64,000 bases of DNA from an uncultured Owenweeksia sp. (lineage in GTDB: Bacteria; Bacteroidota; Bacteroidia; Flavobacteriales; Schleiferiaceae): assembly GCA_937146805.1 (NCBI GenBank), contig CAKZRR010000027.1, forward strand, positions 30,250-94,249, given 5' to 3'. Both the position numbers and the translations under genes were made by a program. Of the stretch, positions 24,481-33,912 are shown piece by piece. Numbering within the stretch: position 1 is the first letter of the stretch; the number at the start of each line of letters is the position of its first letter. The notes under the pieces are model-generated. The model was given only the letters and a program-made list of their open reading frames with translations. It was not told the DNA's origin and did not search any database.

Positions 24481-25752
24481 TTAACTTCTTTTTAGTAGGT
24501 GATTTCCAATGGCGCAATTTAAGCATTTTTTGGGCTGACAATAGACACCATATAATTGCAACTGCGCTTGACTCTCAAAGGCACTGCGCGGTGTATAACC
24601 TAAGTCCTCATATATTCTGGTAACTTTGTTATTCTCGGCTCCCAATTGGTCCAGCAAATCCAGCGCACGCTGTTTGTAAAACGACTCATCTTTTAAACTT
24701 CCGTACAAAAACAAAAAAGGCACTAAAACATTAATCACCATTATTTCTATAAAGGGCTTACCCATGGCACCCTTGCTTTTGGGATGCTCTAAACCAAAGC
24801 GGTAATGTGCCTGCCAATAAGGCGATGGCGATTGACTTAGTAACTGCTGCAATACCTTTAACGAACCCGTAGCCAGTATTTTAGAAAACAGATTTTCGCT
24901 GTTATAAATTAAGTTGGCAAATTGTGCTATACGCAACTCAGGGAAGGAAGGAGGACGCAAACGAGCCAACTTCCAAATGCTCGGTTTTAATACCGTAAGA
25001 TTGTATTTCGCCTTTAAAAACTTAAACTCAGTTTGCAACTCTTTGGCATAATCATCTGTAGAATTTTGAAGCAAACCAGCCGCACCAAACAACAAAGCTT
25101 CTAATTGAAATCGGCTGTTTTTATGTTTGGCCAATATCTTTTGCGGAAGCATCTGCGAAAGCAGCAACATAGACTCCGCATTTACCTTGAGACCAAAACC
25201 ATACGCCATCCATTGGTAAAATGTTTCGTTCCAATCTTTTTCATTTTCCTGCCAAAGGCTTTCAATTTTTTGTGATTTTTCTTGAAGCCTTTCTGCCAAT
25301 ACACGCTCTGTCATGCTTTCGCGGATAAGCGTTTCCGTATCCCTAAAGTTGGCTGCGCAGGGTATAGGTGTTGAATTGCTTACCAAACGTTGATACTTAA
25401 AAAACAGCTCGTGGTTTAGATGTTTATTCAACACCAAAGTGGGAATTTCATTTCCGCTTGGATCTAAAACAGGCTTGGTGTATTCATACACTACATGTAA
25501 AATCACGTTGTTATAGGCAGCATCATTTTGGTGACCATGCTTATGCCAATCGTCACTTTTAATGTGAATTTCTACATGTCCTGCCCAAATTTTTTCACCT
25601 ATCTGTATTTTCGCTTCTGAAAAATCAGGACCTGCATTATTGTTATGATTCCCCGGATGAAATACCTGTACCAACTCCCCTTTTTGAGTAAACAGCGGCT
25701 GGCTGCCGTAATTCCTGAATTTCCAAGTATAGTGTAAAAAATCTTCCGTCAT
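24481..25752 (-). CDS. DUF2851 family protein
   Basis: 423 residues. The sequence has the conserved DUF2851 features: FLHYTWKFRNYGSQPLFTQKGE at the start, HNNNAGPDFSEAKIQIGEKIWAGHVEIH, and a C-terminal SQAQLQLYGVYCQPKKCLNCAIG with a CxxC pair. The family is widespread in Bacteroidota, has nuclease-like (PD-(D/E)XK) resemblance in the first third by my reading, and has no defined function. It follows the asparaginase gene by 25 bp and precedes the PspC gene by 3 bp. Assigning a biochemical activity would be speculation. Confidence 0.85.
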   Translation of the reverse strand: MTEDFLHYTWKFRNYGSQPLFTQKGELVQVFHPGNHNNNAGPDFSEAKIQIGEKIWAGHVEIHIKSDDWHKHGHQNDAAYNNVILHVVYEYTKPVLDPSGNEIPTLVLNKHLNHELFFKYQRLVSNSTPIPCAANFRDTETLIRESMTERVLAERLQEKSQKIESLWQENEKDWNETFYQWMAYGFGLKVNAESMLLLSQMLPQKILAKHKNSRFQLEALLFGAAGLLQNSTDDYAKELQTEFKFLKAKYNLTVLKPSIWKLARLRPPSFPELRIAQFANLIYNSENLFSKILATGSLKVLQQLLSQSPSPYWQAHYRFGLEHPKSKGAMGKPFIEIMVINVLVPFLFLYGSLKDESFYKQRALDLLDQLGAENNKVTRIYEDLGYTPRSAFESQAQLQLYGVYCQPKKCLNCAIGNHLLKRS

Positions 25753-25777
25753 TGTGCACTGTTTATCCTCCTATTAT

Positions 25778-26761
25778 CTACTTAGCAAACAAAAACACCC
25801 TGGGCTCTTCCATTTCCCTTACGTACCCTCTAAACATCCCCTGTGTGTTAAAGTCCATTACCACATTTCCGCTTTTATCAATGGCAATTAAACCGCCCAA
25901 TGCTTTTACAGCCGCTAATCGCTCATGCAAAATTTGGTAGGTCGCATGCTCTAAACTTTGCAAGCCATACAGCATACGAGCATGCATATCAAAGGCAACG
26001 CCATGTCTAATAAAAAACTCACCATGCCCCGTGCAGCTTACCGCGCAGCTACGGTTGTTGGCATAAGTCCCTGCCCCAATTATGGGTGAATCACCAATTC
26101 TTCCATAGCGCTTACCCGTCATACCTCCTGTGCTGGTGCCAGCGGCCAAATTTCCATCTCTATCTAAAGCTACACAACCTACCGTACCCATTTTACTATC
26201 CTCCCATTGGCTACCCCAAGTAGCACTCGTTTTCTTTTTATACCTGTCTATTGATTTCTGACTTTTAGCGGTTTCAAAATATTTGGGCGCTACCATTTCC
26301 AGTTTTTGAGTTTTGCAAAAATCATTAGCACCATCACCGCTTAGCATTACATGTTTAGAGTTTTCCATTACCTTTCTAGCTCCACTAATGGGATTTTTCA
26401 CCCTTGTAACTCCAGCTACAGCACCAGCATTTAAACCGGAACCACTCATAATAGACGCGTCCATTTCACAATTCTCATCATAGGTCATTACCGCCCCTTT
26501 ACCGGCATTAAACAGAGGCGAATTCTCTAATATTATTATAGCCTGTTCTACAGCATCTACCGCACTACCGCCTGAATCTAACACTACCTTGGCGGCCAAC
26601 AAAGCCTCACTCAATTTGGCTTTGTATGCGTCTTGTTCCTCTTGGGTAAAACGCTCCTCATTTATAAAACCTGCACCGCCATGCACCGCTACCACATACG
26701 ATTGCGAAAAAGCTGAAAACGACAGGCAAAGTAGTAGAGCCTGTAAAGTTTTTTTGATCAT
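25778..26761 (-). CDS. Isoaspartyl peptidase / plant-type L-asparaginase
   Basis: 327 residues. A signal peptide (1-20, ending FSAFSQ) precedes the Ntn-hydrolase domain. VAVHGGAGF (24-32) begins the alpha subunit; the autocatalytic cleavage site is M191-G192-T193 in MGTVGCVALD, T193 being the nucleophile; GNLAAGTSTGGMTGKRYGRIGDSPIIGAGTY follows. It hydrolyses L-asparagine and isoaspartyl dipeptides. The signal sequence predicts a periplasmic or secreted form. First gene of the DUF2851-PspC-channel run. Confidence 0.92.
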   Translation of the reverse strand: MIKKTLQALLLCLSFSAFSQSYVVAVHGGAGFINEERFTQEEQDAYKAKLSEALLAAKVVLDSGGSAVDAVEQAIIILENSPLFNAGKGAVMTYDENCEMDASIMSGSGLNAGAVAGVTRVKNPISGARKVMENSKHVMLSGDGANDFCKTQKLEMVAPKYFETAKSQKSIDRYKKKTSATWGSQWEDSKMGTVGCVALDRDGNLAAGTSTGGMTGKRYGRIGDSPIIGAGTYANNRSCAVSCTGHGEFFIRHGVAFDMHARMLYGLQSLEHATYQILHERLAAVKALGGLIAIDKSGNVVMDFNTQGMFRGYVREMEEPRVFLFAK

Positions 26762-26818
26762 TTTATTTTTTGTTTAACACTGAAAGTTACATTTTATGGT
26801 AGTGCCGCTCGCAGTTAT

Positions 26819-28093
26819 TCAACCGTGATTCTCATATTTCAGAGCATCAAACTTCTTAGACATCTTTTTTATAAACTTACCCGTATTTTGTTTTCCCCAG
26901 TTTCTAGCAACAAAATATTCATTCCCCTCTAAAATCAACTCTGGTTCTAAATTAACTTTATATTTTCCATATTTTTTTTCATTCTCTGTTACCTCTTCAA
27001 GCTTTTTGAGAAGTTGAAAGCTGCATGTTCTATCTGTCCTTAAAAATTTGAATATTTCCTCATTTATTAAGTCATGTTTATCAAGAATGTGAATAGTTGA
27101 AAAACCTATATCAGATTTCCTAATCCTTTCTACCTCTATTTCTCCCTTATATGAAATTGAATATAGACTTCTATCTCTATTTGAACTAGATAAATTGGTA
27201 AGAGCAGATGTTGCATCATCCCTAACATCTTTCTCTTGCTCCGGGTCTGAGCTAATAGCATATAATGTTGCTAATATTAACTTCTGATTTTTATCCCAAA
27301 ATTTAGTCAGCAAACTTCTTTCTTCGGTTCCTAACGCCATAATTAGTCCTTGTTTATAAGCTTCCTCATCTTTATCCAATGTTGGTTGACTTAAAGATTG
27401 CAAGTATTCGTTAATAATAATTTTTGTTCTATCTCCTATGTTCCTCTCGATAGCTGGCTCAAAGATATAATCGACCAGCGCTTGATAATTAATTTGTATA
27501 AATTCCTTTGAGCTACATTCAGGCTCAGATCTTTCAATCAACTCCAGCCCTGATATCGGGGTTAGAAATACATACAGAATAATATCATCTCCCCTTTTGG
27601 TAGAATCAAAATAATTAAAGTATTTTAATGTTTGATCGCTATGTTCCTTTGTACTAACCTTATTCTCAACAACAATTTTTATCTTTTCATACTTTCCGTT
27701 ATAAGAAATCATTGACTCAATCAATAGATCGATTCGCCCTACATTCTCAATGACTTTTTCAGTTTCTACTTGTATTTCTGAGAGTTTATAGTCTGTTACA
27801 ATTATGCTATCAAACAACTCCTTATGCTCATCTAATTGAATTTCTTGAGAATGTATTACTAAAAGTTCAAGAAACTTTTGGACGGGAAACTTTCCAAGTG
27901 AGTGACTTTCGTGCTCATTTAATATCCAGGCAATAAAATTGCTATGTACCAACTCCCTTCTACTTACACCCATAATCTCTAAGAAAGATTTGGAGTGATA
28001 AAGGTTTTCTAACTTTTGAGCATTAATATCATTGTTGAATTGAATGATTTCATTCCTCAATTCATCTAAGGTAATACCAACAATTTCGTTCAT
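26819..28093 (-). CDS. PD-(D/E)XK nuclease-superfamily protein (PF14281-like)
   Basis: 424 residues. The first ~170 residues match the PD-(D/E)XK family PF14281: FLEIMGVSRRELVHSNFIAWIL, then the acidic core with D122 (GRIDLLIE) and E143-N-K145 in IVVENKV, followed by H151 and Q154. The C-terminal half is alpha-rich, without a known domain. Such proteins are common as isolated, strain-specific genes and are suspected to act in DNA defence or repair. The gene looks more AT-rich than its neighbours, consistent with recent acquisition. Function not established. Confidence 0.78.
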   Translation of the reverse strand: MNEIVGITLDELRNEIIQFNNDINAQKLENLYHSKSFLEIMGVSRRELVHSNFIAWILNEHESHSLGKFPVQKFLELLVIHSQEIQLDEHKELFDSIIVTDYKLSEIQVETEKVIENVGRIDLLIESMISYNGKYEKIKIVVENKVSTKEHSDQTLKYFNYFDSTKRGDDIILYVFLTPISGLELIERSEPECSSKEFIQINYQALVDYIFEPAIERNIGDRTKIIINEYLQSLSQPTLDKDEEAYKQGLIMALGTEERSLLTKFWDKNQKLILATLYAISSDPEQEKDVRDDATSALTNLSSSNRDRSLYSISYKGEIEVERIRKSDIGFSTIHILDKHDLINEEIFKFLRTDRTCSFQLLKKLEEVTENEKKYGKYKVNLEPELILEGNEYFVARNWGKQNTGKFIKKMSKKFDALKYENHG

Positions 28094-28178
28094 CTATTTT
28101 TTCGTATCAACAATGGCATAAAGTAAATACAAATTGAAGGATTAAAAACTTTTTGAAGGGCAAATTACCAGTTTGGAT

Positions 28179-28186
28179 TACTTTTG
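28179..28186 (+). promoter_or_regulatory. -7 promoter element of the MarR gene
   Basis: TACTTTTG matches TAnnTTTG exactly, with TTTG at 28152-28155 about 23 bp upstream as a -33 candidate. It lies within the apparent N-terminal extension of the reading frame, which is one reason to place the start at 28208. Confidence 0.65.
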
Positions 28187-28207
28187 TGGCCGCACAAAAT
28201 TTACGGT

Positions 28208-28657
28208 ATGCCTATAGGCGATGACATTCAACAAAAAGAGTTTAGAGATAGCCACCAAAAAGCTATGATTAACTTGATGTACACCAGCACTTGGCTAAAC
28301 GAGCGGATGCGTGTTTTTTTAGCTCCAACCGATTTAACGCCTCAGCAGTTTAACGTACTCCGTATTTTACGTGGCGCCCAACCTGAACCTTTAAGTACCT
28401 TGCAAATAAGGGAGCGGATGATTGATAAAATGAGCGATACTTCGCGCATTGTTGATCGGCTGGTAAAAAAGGGTTTTGTAGAAAAATCTACCTGTAAGCA
28501 GGATAAAAGATTGGTGGATATTTTTATTAGCCAACAAGGTTTAAACCTGCTAAAAACCATGGACGAACAGGAGCTTCAGTTTCCATCGCACCTAAGCGCG
28601 CTAAGCCCAGAAGAAGCGGAACACCTCAGTTTTTTATTAGATAAAATTAGAGACTAA
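28208..28657 (+). CDS. MarR-family transcriptional regulator
   Basis: 149 residues from the ATG at 28208; an upstream TTG (28184) would overlap the promoter and is not used. It is a winged helix-turn-helix dimeric repressor: QQFNVLRILRG (helix 2), LSTLQIREKM-like helix 3-4 (STLQIRERMIDKMSDTSRIVDRLVKKG), and a wing with QDKRLVDIFISQQG (KRLV/DKR motif). MarR proteins control stress, efflux or catabolic genes after ligand binding. The regulated gene is not obvious: it converges on the T9SS module with 2 bp between stops. It has its own promoter. Confidence 0.9.
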   Translation: MPIGDDIQQKEFRDSHQKAMINLMYTSTWLNERMRVFLAPTDLTPQQFNVLRILRGAQPEPLSTLQIRERMIDKMSDTSRIVDRLVKKGFVEKSTCKQDKRLVDIFISQQGLNLLKTMDEQELQFPSHLSALSPEEAEHLSFLLDKIRD

Positions 28658-28659
28658 AT

Positions 28660-29691
28660 TTATCTAATTAAAGAAAAGCTCGAAGTAAAATCATGCTTTT
28701 TGCCTTTGTTGTCCCACACTTCTATTTTATAAATATAGGCTTCAACTTGTGCCGGCTCCCCTCGGTAAAATCCATCCCATCCTTCAAGTTCTCGGTTATT
28801 ATCCCATTGATAAATTTGTGCTCCCCATCTATCGTAAATAACAGCATTGTAGTTTCTAATGCCAATGCCTTTAAACAAAAACACATCATTTATACCATCT
28901 CCATTTGGTGAAAACACATTGGGTATAAACACCTTAAACTCATCTACAACCACAACCGTTTTACACAGCGAATCGCTGCATGTGCCATCCATTACTACCT
29001 GGCATACCTCAAAAGTTCCCGTAGTTTTAAACTGTCTCAACATTTCTCTTCCGCTGGCTTGAGGCACACCATTTACAAACCAAAGTACGGTTTGTGCTGC
29101 TTGACCTAAATAAAACAAACGAACACTACTGTTTAGCTGAATAGTATCTTCCAGCTTACTCATAGATGTAGTGGGCGGATCTACTACTTCTACCGTATGA
29201 AACACCGTATCGTTGGCACATGGATTGTTTATACCCACAGCAAACAAACTAGTATCATTTTGAGCAGTAAACGAAATGGTAGGGTCATTTTTCCCGCCCT
29301 GCCATTTATGCCTTAAAGCTTGATTGACCTCTAACGTTACCAAGCTCCCTTTACATACTTGTATGGGGCCATTGATATTAATACCTCCTCCAATGAAAAT
29401 CATTATTTCGGAGGTATCGCTAGGGCAATTATATTGGTTTACAATAGTGAGGCCTACTTTATAAAAACCAGGCACTTGGTTCCATTGCACCGTTATATCG
29501 CTCGAATCAGTTTTACTTACTATTACACCGCCTTGTACGTTCCACAAATAATGCATACCCGCTTGATGCGATACCGCAAAGTGAGACGTGCTTTGAGTTA
29601 TACAAATCGTGTCTGTAGCGGCTTGCTGTGCGGCAATTTGTGAAACGCAAAGGGATAGGAGTAGGCCTAAAAACCCTTTACGTATCGTCAT
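28660..29691 (-). CDS. Secreted protein with T9SS type B (gliding C-terminal) sorting domain
   Basis: 343 residues. A signal peptide (about 1-21, ending SQIAAQ) leads to two PKD/Ig-like beta domains (SVRLFYLGQAAQTVLWFVNG, FHTVEVVDPP) and then the gliding-motility-associated C-terminal domain: FIPNVFSPNGDGINDVF, AVIYDRWGAQIYQWDNN, and EAYIYKIEVWDNKGKKHDF. This CHU_C/type B domain directs export through the type IX system and probable surface retention. It is the last gene of a three-gene run. Type B cargo normally needs a PorP/SprF-like partner, which is not adjacent here. Confidence 0.88.
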   Translation of the reverse strand: MTIRKGFLGLLLSLCVSQIAAQQAATDTICITQSTSHFAVSHQAGMHYLWNVQGGVIVSKTDSSDITVQWNQVPGFYKVGLTIVNQYNCPSDTSEIMIFIGGGININGPIQVCKGSLVTLEVNQALRHKWQGGKNDPTISFTAQNDTSLFAVGINNPCANDTVFHTVEVVDPPTTSMSKLEDTIQLNSSVRLFYLGQAAQTVLWFVNGVPQASGREMLRQFKTTGTFEVCQVVMDGTCSDSLCKTVVVVDEFKVFIPNVFSPNGDGINDVFLFKGIGIRNYNAVIYDRWGAQIYQWDNNRELEGWDGFYRGEPAQVEAYIYKIEVWDNKGKKHDFTSSFSLIR

Positions 29692-29700
29692 ATTTCGCTA

Positions 29701-30345
29701 TTAGTAGTGGTAAATATTTCCTGGTGTTGGCGATGGGTAAACATGTACGTTAACCGCTGGTAATACGGAGGTATCTGCCGCACAAGTATTGTTATCGGTT
29801 ACTCCCGTTACTGTAATAGTTTGAGAAGCCGTATAGTTTGGTAATGAAATGGTGTGAGGCGATGCATTGGCCACCGAATTATAATTATTACTACCATCAG
29901 TATAATCAATACTCCATGGTGCAGTACCAGTTAGGGTAACAGTTAGGGTAGCCGAAAAGCCCGGACAAACAGAATCGGAAACTGCTACCGCTGTTGGTAA
30001 TGGATTTACCACCACATCTAACAAAATAGAATCACCAATACATCCATTAATACTAGTTTCAATAGCATAAAGCCTGTAGGTGCCTGCTGTTACACCCCAA
30101 TCAATTTCAATAATGCTATCATTTGGAACAATACTGTTATCAATAGTACCACCTGTTGCGGGCGAAATATACCATTGGTAGGTACTTGTTGGATTTGAGT
30201 TAGTAATACCATACACTTTATCCTGTGTAACGGCACAAACCGTATCAGTAGTTAAAACTTGAGCGTAGGCCGATGTGCTAAATGCCACCAAACAAATGGC
30301 TATGGTAAATCCTTTTACAAGGGAGTTTGAGAGTAGAGCTTTCAT
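29701..30345 (-). CDS. Secreted PKD-like protein with IYHY tail
   Basis: 214 residues. After a signal peptide (1-28, ending STSAYAQ), the protein is built from two Ig/PKD-type repeats (QWYISPATGGTID..., DSVCPGFSATLTVTLTGTAPWSIDY), which usually make up the stalks of gliding/adhesin proteins. It ends PSPTPGNIYHY without any recognised sorting domain. The gene lies 24 bp after the IgGFc-like gene and 9 bp before the type B gene, so all three are probably one mRNA. The IYH(Y/F) ending recurs in the preceding protein. Probably a surface or secreted filament component; unproven. Confidence 0.72.
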   Translation of the reverse strand: MKALLSNSLVKGFTIAICLVAFSTSAYAQVLTTDTVCAVTQDKVYGITNSNPTSTYQWYISPATGGTIDNSIVPNDSIIEIDWGVTAGTYRLYAIETSINGCIGDSILLDVVVNPLPTAVAVSDSVCPGFSATLTVTLTGTAPWSIDYTDGSNNYNSVANASPHTISLPNYTASQTITVTGVTDNNTCAADTSVLPAVNVHVYPSPTPGNIYHY

Positions 30346-30369
30346 AGTATTTAGGGTTTATGTTTAATA

Positions 30370-31734
30370 TTAAAAATGATATATAGGTTCGGTGGTAACA
30401 GATCCAAAATCGCTGAAGTAACCATACATACAGCCAGTGGTGCTACCTCCATTAATAATTCCCAAGTGAAAATTCTTTTTAGCATTTTCAATGCGATAGG
30501 TTTGACCTGTAGTAATAATATTATCTGCAAATTTGGCTCTGGCAGCCATCCATTGCCCACCAGTACCGGGCACTGCCGTAAACTGTGTTGATCGTAAAAC
30601 GTTAGCTACACCATTAACCAAAAAGCTGGTCTCTCCACCAGCCGGAACTAATACTACCATGTAAAAATCTAATTTTTGGCTACGAGTTATGGTTACCACT
30701 TCGCTACCTGTACATTGCACTGAAGGAAGAACCGCAGCCCCTACCTCGCAACCAAAACCAGTAACATGAAGTACGTAAACATCATTACTAGCCTGTATGT
30801 ATACTGTAGGGTCTGACAATGATATTTCGTATTGCTGGCCTTGTTGCAGAACTACACTGGGTACCGGGTTACCATTAATATAAATAGATGTATTATTCGT
30901 AATGGCTAACACATAAACTTTATCATCAAACGAGGTTCCTGATTTGTTAAGGAAACCCTTCATCACTATGTATTCATTACCAATTTTGTTAGTTGGAATT
31001 AGCTGATCTCCCATTAAATCCTTACAGCCTCCATACTTACCGTTCTCTACTGAATCGTCCGAAATAGTAACAGCTATACCTTTGTCACTGGTAATTTTAG
31101 TTCCTCCCAATTTATTGGTTGTGGCAGTACCAATAGCTACTAATGAATAGGTTTGTCCTTTTTGCAATAGCACAGTAAACGGTACGTTGGCCGCATGGCC
31201 TATACAATTTACACTGGGAGTAATGATTACCGTGGTGTTTTTTCGTGTAGCTACAATATCAATAGCATTTACTGCTTGAGGTGAATACTTGGAAGCGCTA
31301 GCCCAAAACTCTTGGGCAGGTACCCAAAACTCTAGTCCTACACCATTGCTTGCTTTTAATGAAAAAATATCAGTATTGTTTCCCGTTTCAACTTCATAAT
31401 AAGCAGCTATAGTGCCCGTAGCAGTAATTCTAATACCGTAGTTAAGAACAGTATTAGCTGGTTTATTTTCTATAAAATTAATAAAAGGACTAAGGTCAAT
31501 ACTTTGGGTGCTATTGGCCTGCAGGTTAAACACAATATTGGCAAAACTGGGGTTTGCAGGTTGAGAAATCTTAACCTTAACTGGATTGGCAAAAGACGAA
31601 ACACGAAGCGTGATAGGACGATCACCATGACCTTTAGTAACCTCAGGCGCGACAAACCAAAAATCTACCCCCGTTTGGGAGTAGATATTTTGACAAAGCA
31701 GAAGTAATAAAATAGAGTAGAGTAGTTGCTTCAC
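30370..31734 (-). CDS. IgGFc-binding-like (PF17517-type) secreted protein
   Basis: 454 residues. The signal peptide (1-19, ending NIYSQ) is followed by GVDFWFVAPEVTKGHGDRPITLRVS, the common start of IgGFc-binding-type beta domains in Bacteroidota. The rest is beta-rich (GVGLEFWVPAQEFWA, AVLPSVQCTGSEVVTITRSQ) and ends VTTEPIYHF. No sorting domain is recognised. The start is GTG (31734). First of the three-gene run; in other Bacteroidota such a domain often stands at the N-terminus of one long gliding/adhesin protein, whereas here it is a separate protein. Function inferred only as adhesion or matrix binding. Confidence 0.72.
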   Translation of the reverse strand: MKQLLYSILLLLLCQNIYSQTGVDFWFVAPEVTKGHGDRPITLRVSSFANPVKVKISQPANPSFANIVFNLQANSTQSIDLSPFINFIENKPANTVLNYGIRITATGTIAAYYEVETGNNTDIFSLKASNGVGLEFWVPAQEFWASASKYSPQAVNAIDIVATRKNTTVIITPSVNCIGHAANVPFTVLLQKGQTYSLVAIGTATTNKLGGTKITSDKGIAVTISDDSVENGKYGGCKDLMGDQLIPTNKIGNEYIVMKGFLNKSGTSFDDKVYVLAITNNTSIYINGNPVPSVVLQQGQQYEISLSDPTVYIQASNDVYVLHVTGFGCEVGAAVLPSVQCTGSEVVTITRSQKLDFYMVVLVPAGGETSFLVNGVANVLRSTQFTAVPGTGGQWMAARAKFADNIITTGQTYRIENAKKNFHLGIINGGSTTGCMYGYFSDFGSVTTEPIYHF

Positions 31735-32000
31735 GCTGCCTAAGCTTTAATATTTTTCCTTAAATAAAACCAATACACATTGGTTATAAACAGTGGAATA
31801 GGACTACAATATTAAGCTCTTTAAATTATGATTAACTATTTAGCTCATTTGGTAAGAGTTAGCCCAGTTTAGCTTTTGAATTTTACTAAACCATGCGGGA
31901 AAACATAACACTAAACCAACGCTCCAGACTATCAAACACTTGATTTAGTACCGTTTAAGTTATGAGAAAAAGAAAGAAATAATTCTTTCTACAAGGGAAC

Positions 32001-32813
32001 TTATAAAAATTTAGCCATTTGCATCGCCAAAGATTCAGCCTCTTTCGCAGCTCTTACAGCAAACAGTTCGCTAGAATCGGCATAAATAATGCCCCTTGAT
32101 GAGTTTATAAGCAGAGCTGGATCGTTTATTATTCCATGTGTTAAAACCTCCTCTAAGCTTCCGCCTTGAGCGCCAACACCCGGCACCAATAAAAAGTGGT
32201 TAGGTACAATATCTCGTATTTTTTTGAAATAATCTGCACGCGTTGCTCCCACTACAAACATCAAATTATTTTCAGTACCCCATTGTGCGCTTTTACGCAA
32301 TACCTCTTCAAACAATTGCCCACCATTTTGCAGCTCCAAAGTTTGAAAATCTTTACCACCAGGATTAGACGTTAGTGCCAACAAAATACTCCACTTGTTT
32401 TCGAAAGCCAAAAACGGCTTTACAGAATCAGCCCCCATATAAGGCGCAACGGTAATGGAATCACAACCTAGCTCCTCAAAAAATGCTTTGGCATAACGAG
32501 TTGCGGTATTGCCTATATCTCCACGCTTAGCATCGGCAATAGTAAAAACCTCTGGGTAATTTGTTTGAAGATACTGCAACGTTTTTTGAAGGCTTTTCCA
32601 ACCTGATAACCCCATGGCTTCATAAAACGCAATATTGGGTTTATAGGCAACGGTAAAAGGGTGCGTGGCATCAATAATGGCTTTGTTAAACTCAAAAACA
32701 GGATCTTCCAGCTTTAACAAATGAGAAGGAATACGTTCTATATCGGTATCCAGTCCCACACAAAGCATCGATTTTTTTTTGGCAATTTGCGCTAGCAATT
32801 CCTGTCTTGTCAT
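32001..32813 (-). CDS. pyrF: Orotidine-5'-phosphate decarboxylase (type 2)
   Basis: 270 residues, the longer type 2 OMPDC of Bacteroidota, which converts OMP to UMP as the last step of UMP synthesis. Motifs are [14 protein letters not shown] near the start and [19 protein letters not shown], the latter with the catalytic Lys/Asp array (DAKxxD). VPGVGAQGG and the late [10 protein letters not shown] phosphate-binding loop complete the barrel. It follows prfA by 19 bp in the purM-prfA-pyrF run. Cytosolic. Confidence 0.96.
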   Translation of the reverse strand: MTRQELLAQIAKKKSMLCVGLDTDIERIPSHLLKLEDPVFEFNKAIIDATHPFTVAYKPNIAFYEAMGLSGWKSLQKTLQYLQTNYPEVFTIADAKRGDIGNTATRYAKAFFEELGCDSITVAPYMGADSVKPFLAFENKWSILLALTSNPGGKDFQTLELQNGGQLFEEVLRKSAQWGTENNLMFVVGATRADYFKKIRDIVPNHFLLVPGVGAQGGSLEEVLTHGIINDPALLINSSRGIIYADSSELFAVRAAKEAESLAMQMAKFL

Positions 32814-32832
32814 GAGCCTAAGTTGTATTTGT

Positions 32833-33903
32833 CTATTCGCTGCCTTCTTTCATTCGTTCGGCATTCTCAGCCAATCGTAATTCGTCTATAAAGTTTTGGA
32901 TATTCCCATTCATCACATCATCCAAGTTATACACGGTATAATTGATGCGGTGATCCGTTACCCTGCCTTGCGGGTAATTATAGGTTCTAATTTTGGCAGA
33001 TCTATCACCAGTAGAAACCAGCGTTTTACGCCTGCTAGATATAGCTTCATTGTGTTTGGCCAATTCTTGCTCGTAGAGCTTGGTACGCAGCATTTGCATG
33101 GCCAATTCGCGATTAGCCAATTGCGAACGCTCTACCTGACAAACTACCACAATACCCGATGGCTTATGCGTTAACTGTACCTTGGTTTCTACCTTGTTTA
33201 CATTCTGTCCTCCAGCACCTCCCGATCGAGATGTTTGTAACTCTATGTCTGCCGGATTTAACTCTACATCCACTTCCTCCGCCTCTGGCATTACTGCTAC
33301 CGTAGCTGCAGATGTATGTACTCTTCCTTGAGTTTCTGTAGCGGGAACGCGCTGTACACGGTGCACTCCAGATTCAAACTTCATAGTACCAAATACATCC
33401 TCACCACTTACTTTTACTACTACCTCTTTGTAGCCGCCCATAGTACCTTGGCTCACATCCATTACCTCTGCCTTCCAACCCATGCTGGCAATATAACGTG
33501 TGTACATATCGTATAAATCACCCGCAAAAATAGCTGCTTCATCTCCGCCTGTACCACCTCTAATCTCCAAAATGGCGTTTTTAGCATCTTCTGGGTCCTT
33601 AGGAATTAGCATCATGCGAATTTCCTCCTCCAGCTCAACTAAGGCCGGCTCGGCATCGTCTAATTCCATCTTAGCCATTTCCTTTAACTCCTCGTCACTG
33701 CCAGTCGTTAAGATGTCTTTTGCCTCCTCAATACCATTGGTTAGGGCTACATATTTCTCGCGTGCATCTACTAAGTCTTTTAAATCCTTGTATTCGCGGG
33801 TAAGAATTACATAGCGCTTTTGATCTGCAATTATATCAGGTTGAATGATTAAATCATTTACCTCATGGTAGCGCTGTAAAATGGCATTTAACTTATCTAA
33901 CAT
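32833..33903 (-). CDS. prfA: Peptide chain release factor 1
   Basis: 356 residues. The class I release factor reads UAA and UAG; the PAT tripeptide (P187-A188-T189) that reads the stop codon distinguishes RF1 from RF2, and GGQ (231-233) in [11 protein letters not shown] is the peptidyl-tRNA hydrolysis motif. The N-terminal helical domain and the domain 3 sequence ([28 protein letters not shown]) are complete. It lies between purM (9 bp) and pyrF (19 bp). The prmC methyltransferase gene that modifies GGQ is not present here. Confidence 0.97.
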   Translation of the reverse strand: MLDKLNAILQRYHEVNDLIIQPDIIADQKRYVILTREYKDLKDLVDAREKYVALTNGIEEAKDILTTGSDEELKEMAKMELDDAEPALVELEEEIRMMLIPKDPEDAKNAILEIRGGTGGDEAAIFAGDLYDMYTRYIASMGWKAEVMDVSQGTMGGYKEVVVKVSGEDVFGTMKFESGVHRVQRVPATETQGRVHTSAATVAVMPEAEEVDVELNPADIELQTSRSGGAGGQNVNKVETKVQLTHKPSGIVVVCQVERSQLANRELAMQMLRTKLYEQELAKHNEAISSRRKTLVSTGDRSAKIRTYNYPQGRVTDHRINYTVYNLDDVMNGNIQNFIDELRLAENAERMKEGSE

Positions 33904-33912
33904 GGTTTACTC

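Noticed and set aside
31971..31990. Inverted repeat AAAGAA/TTCTTT after pyrF
   Set aside because: Low-complexity A/T arms and no T-run on the minus strand.
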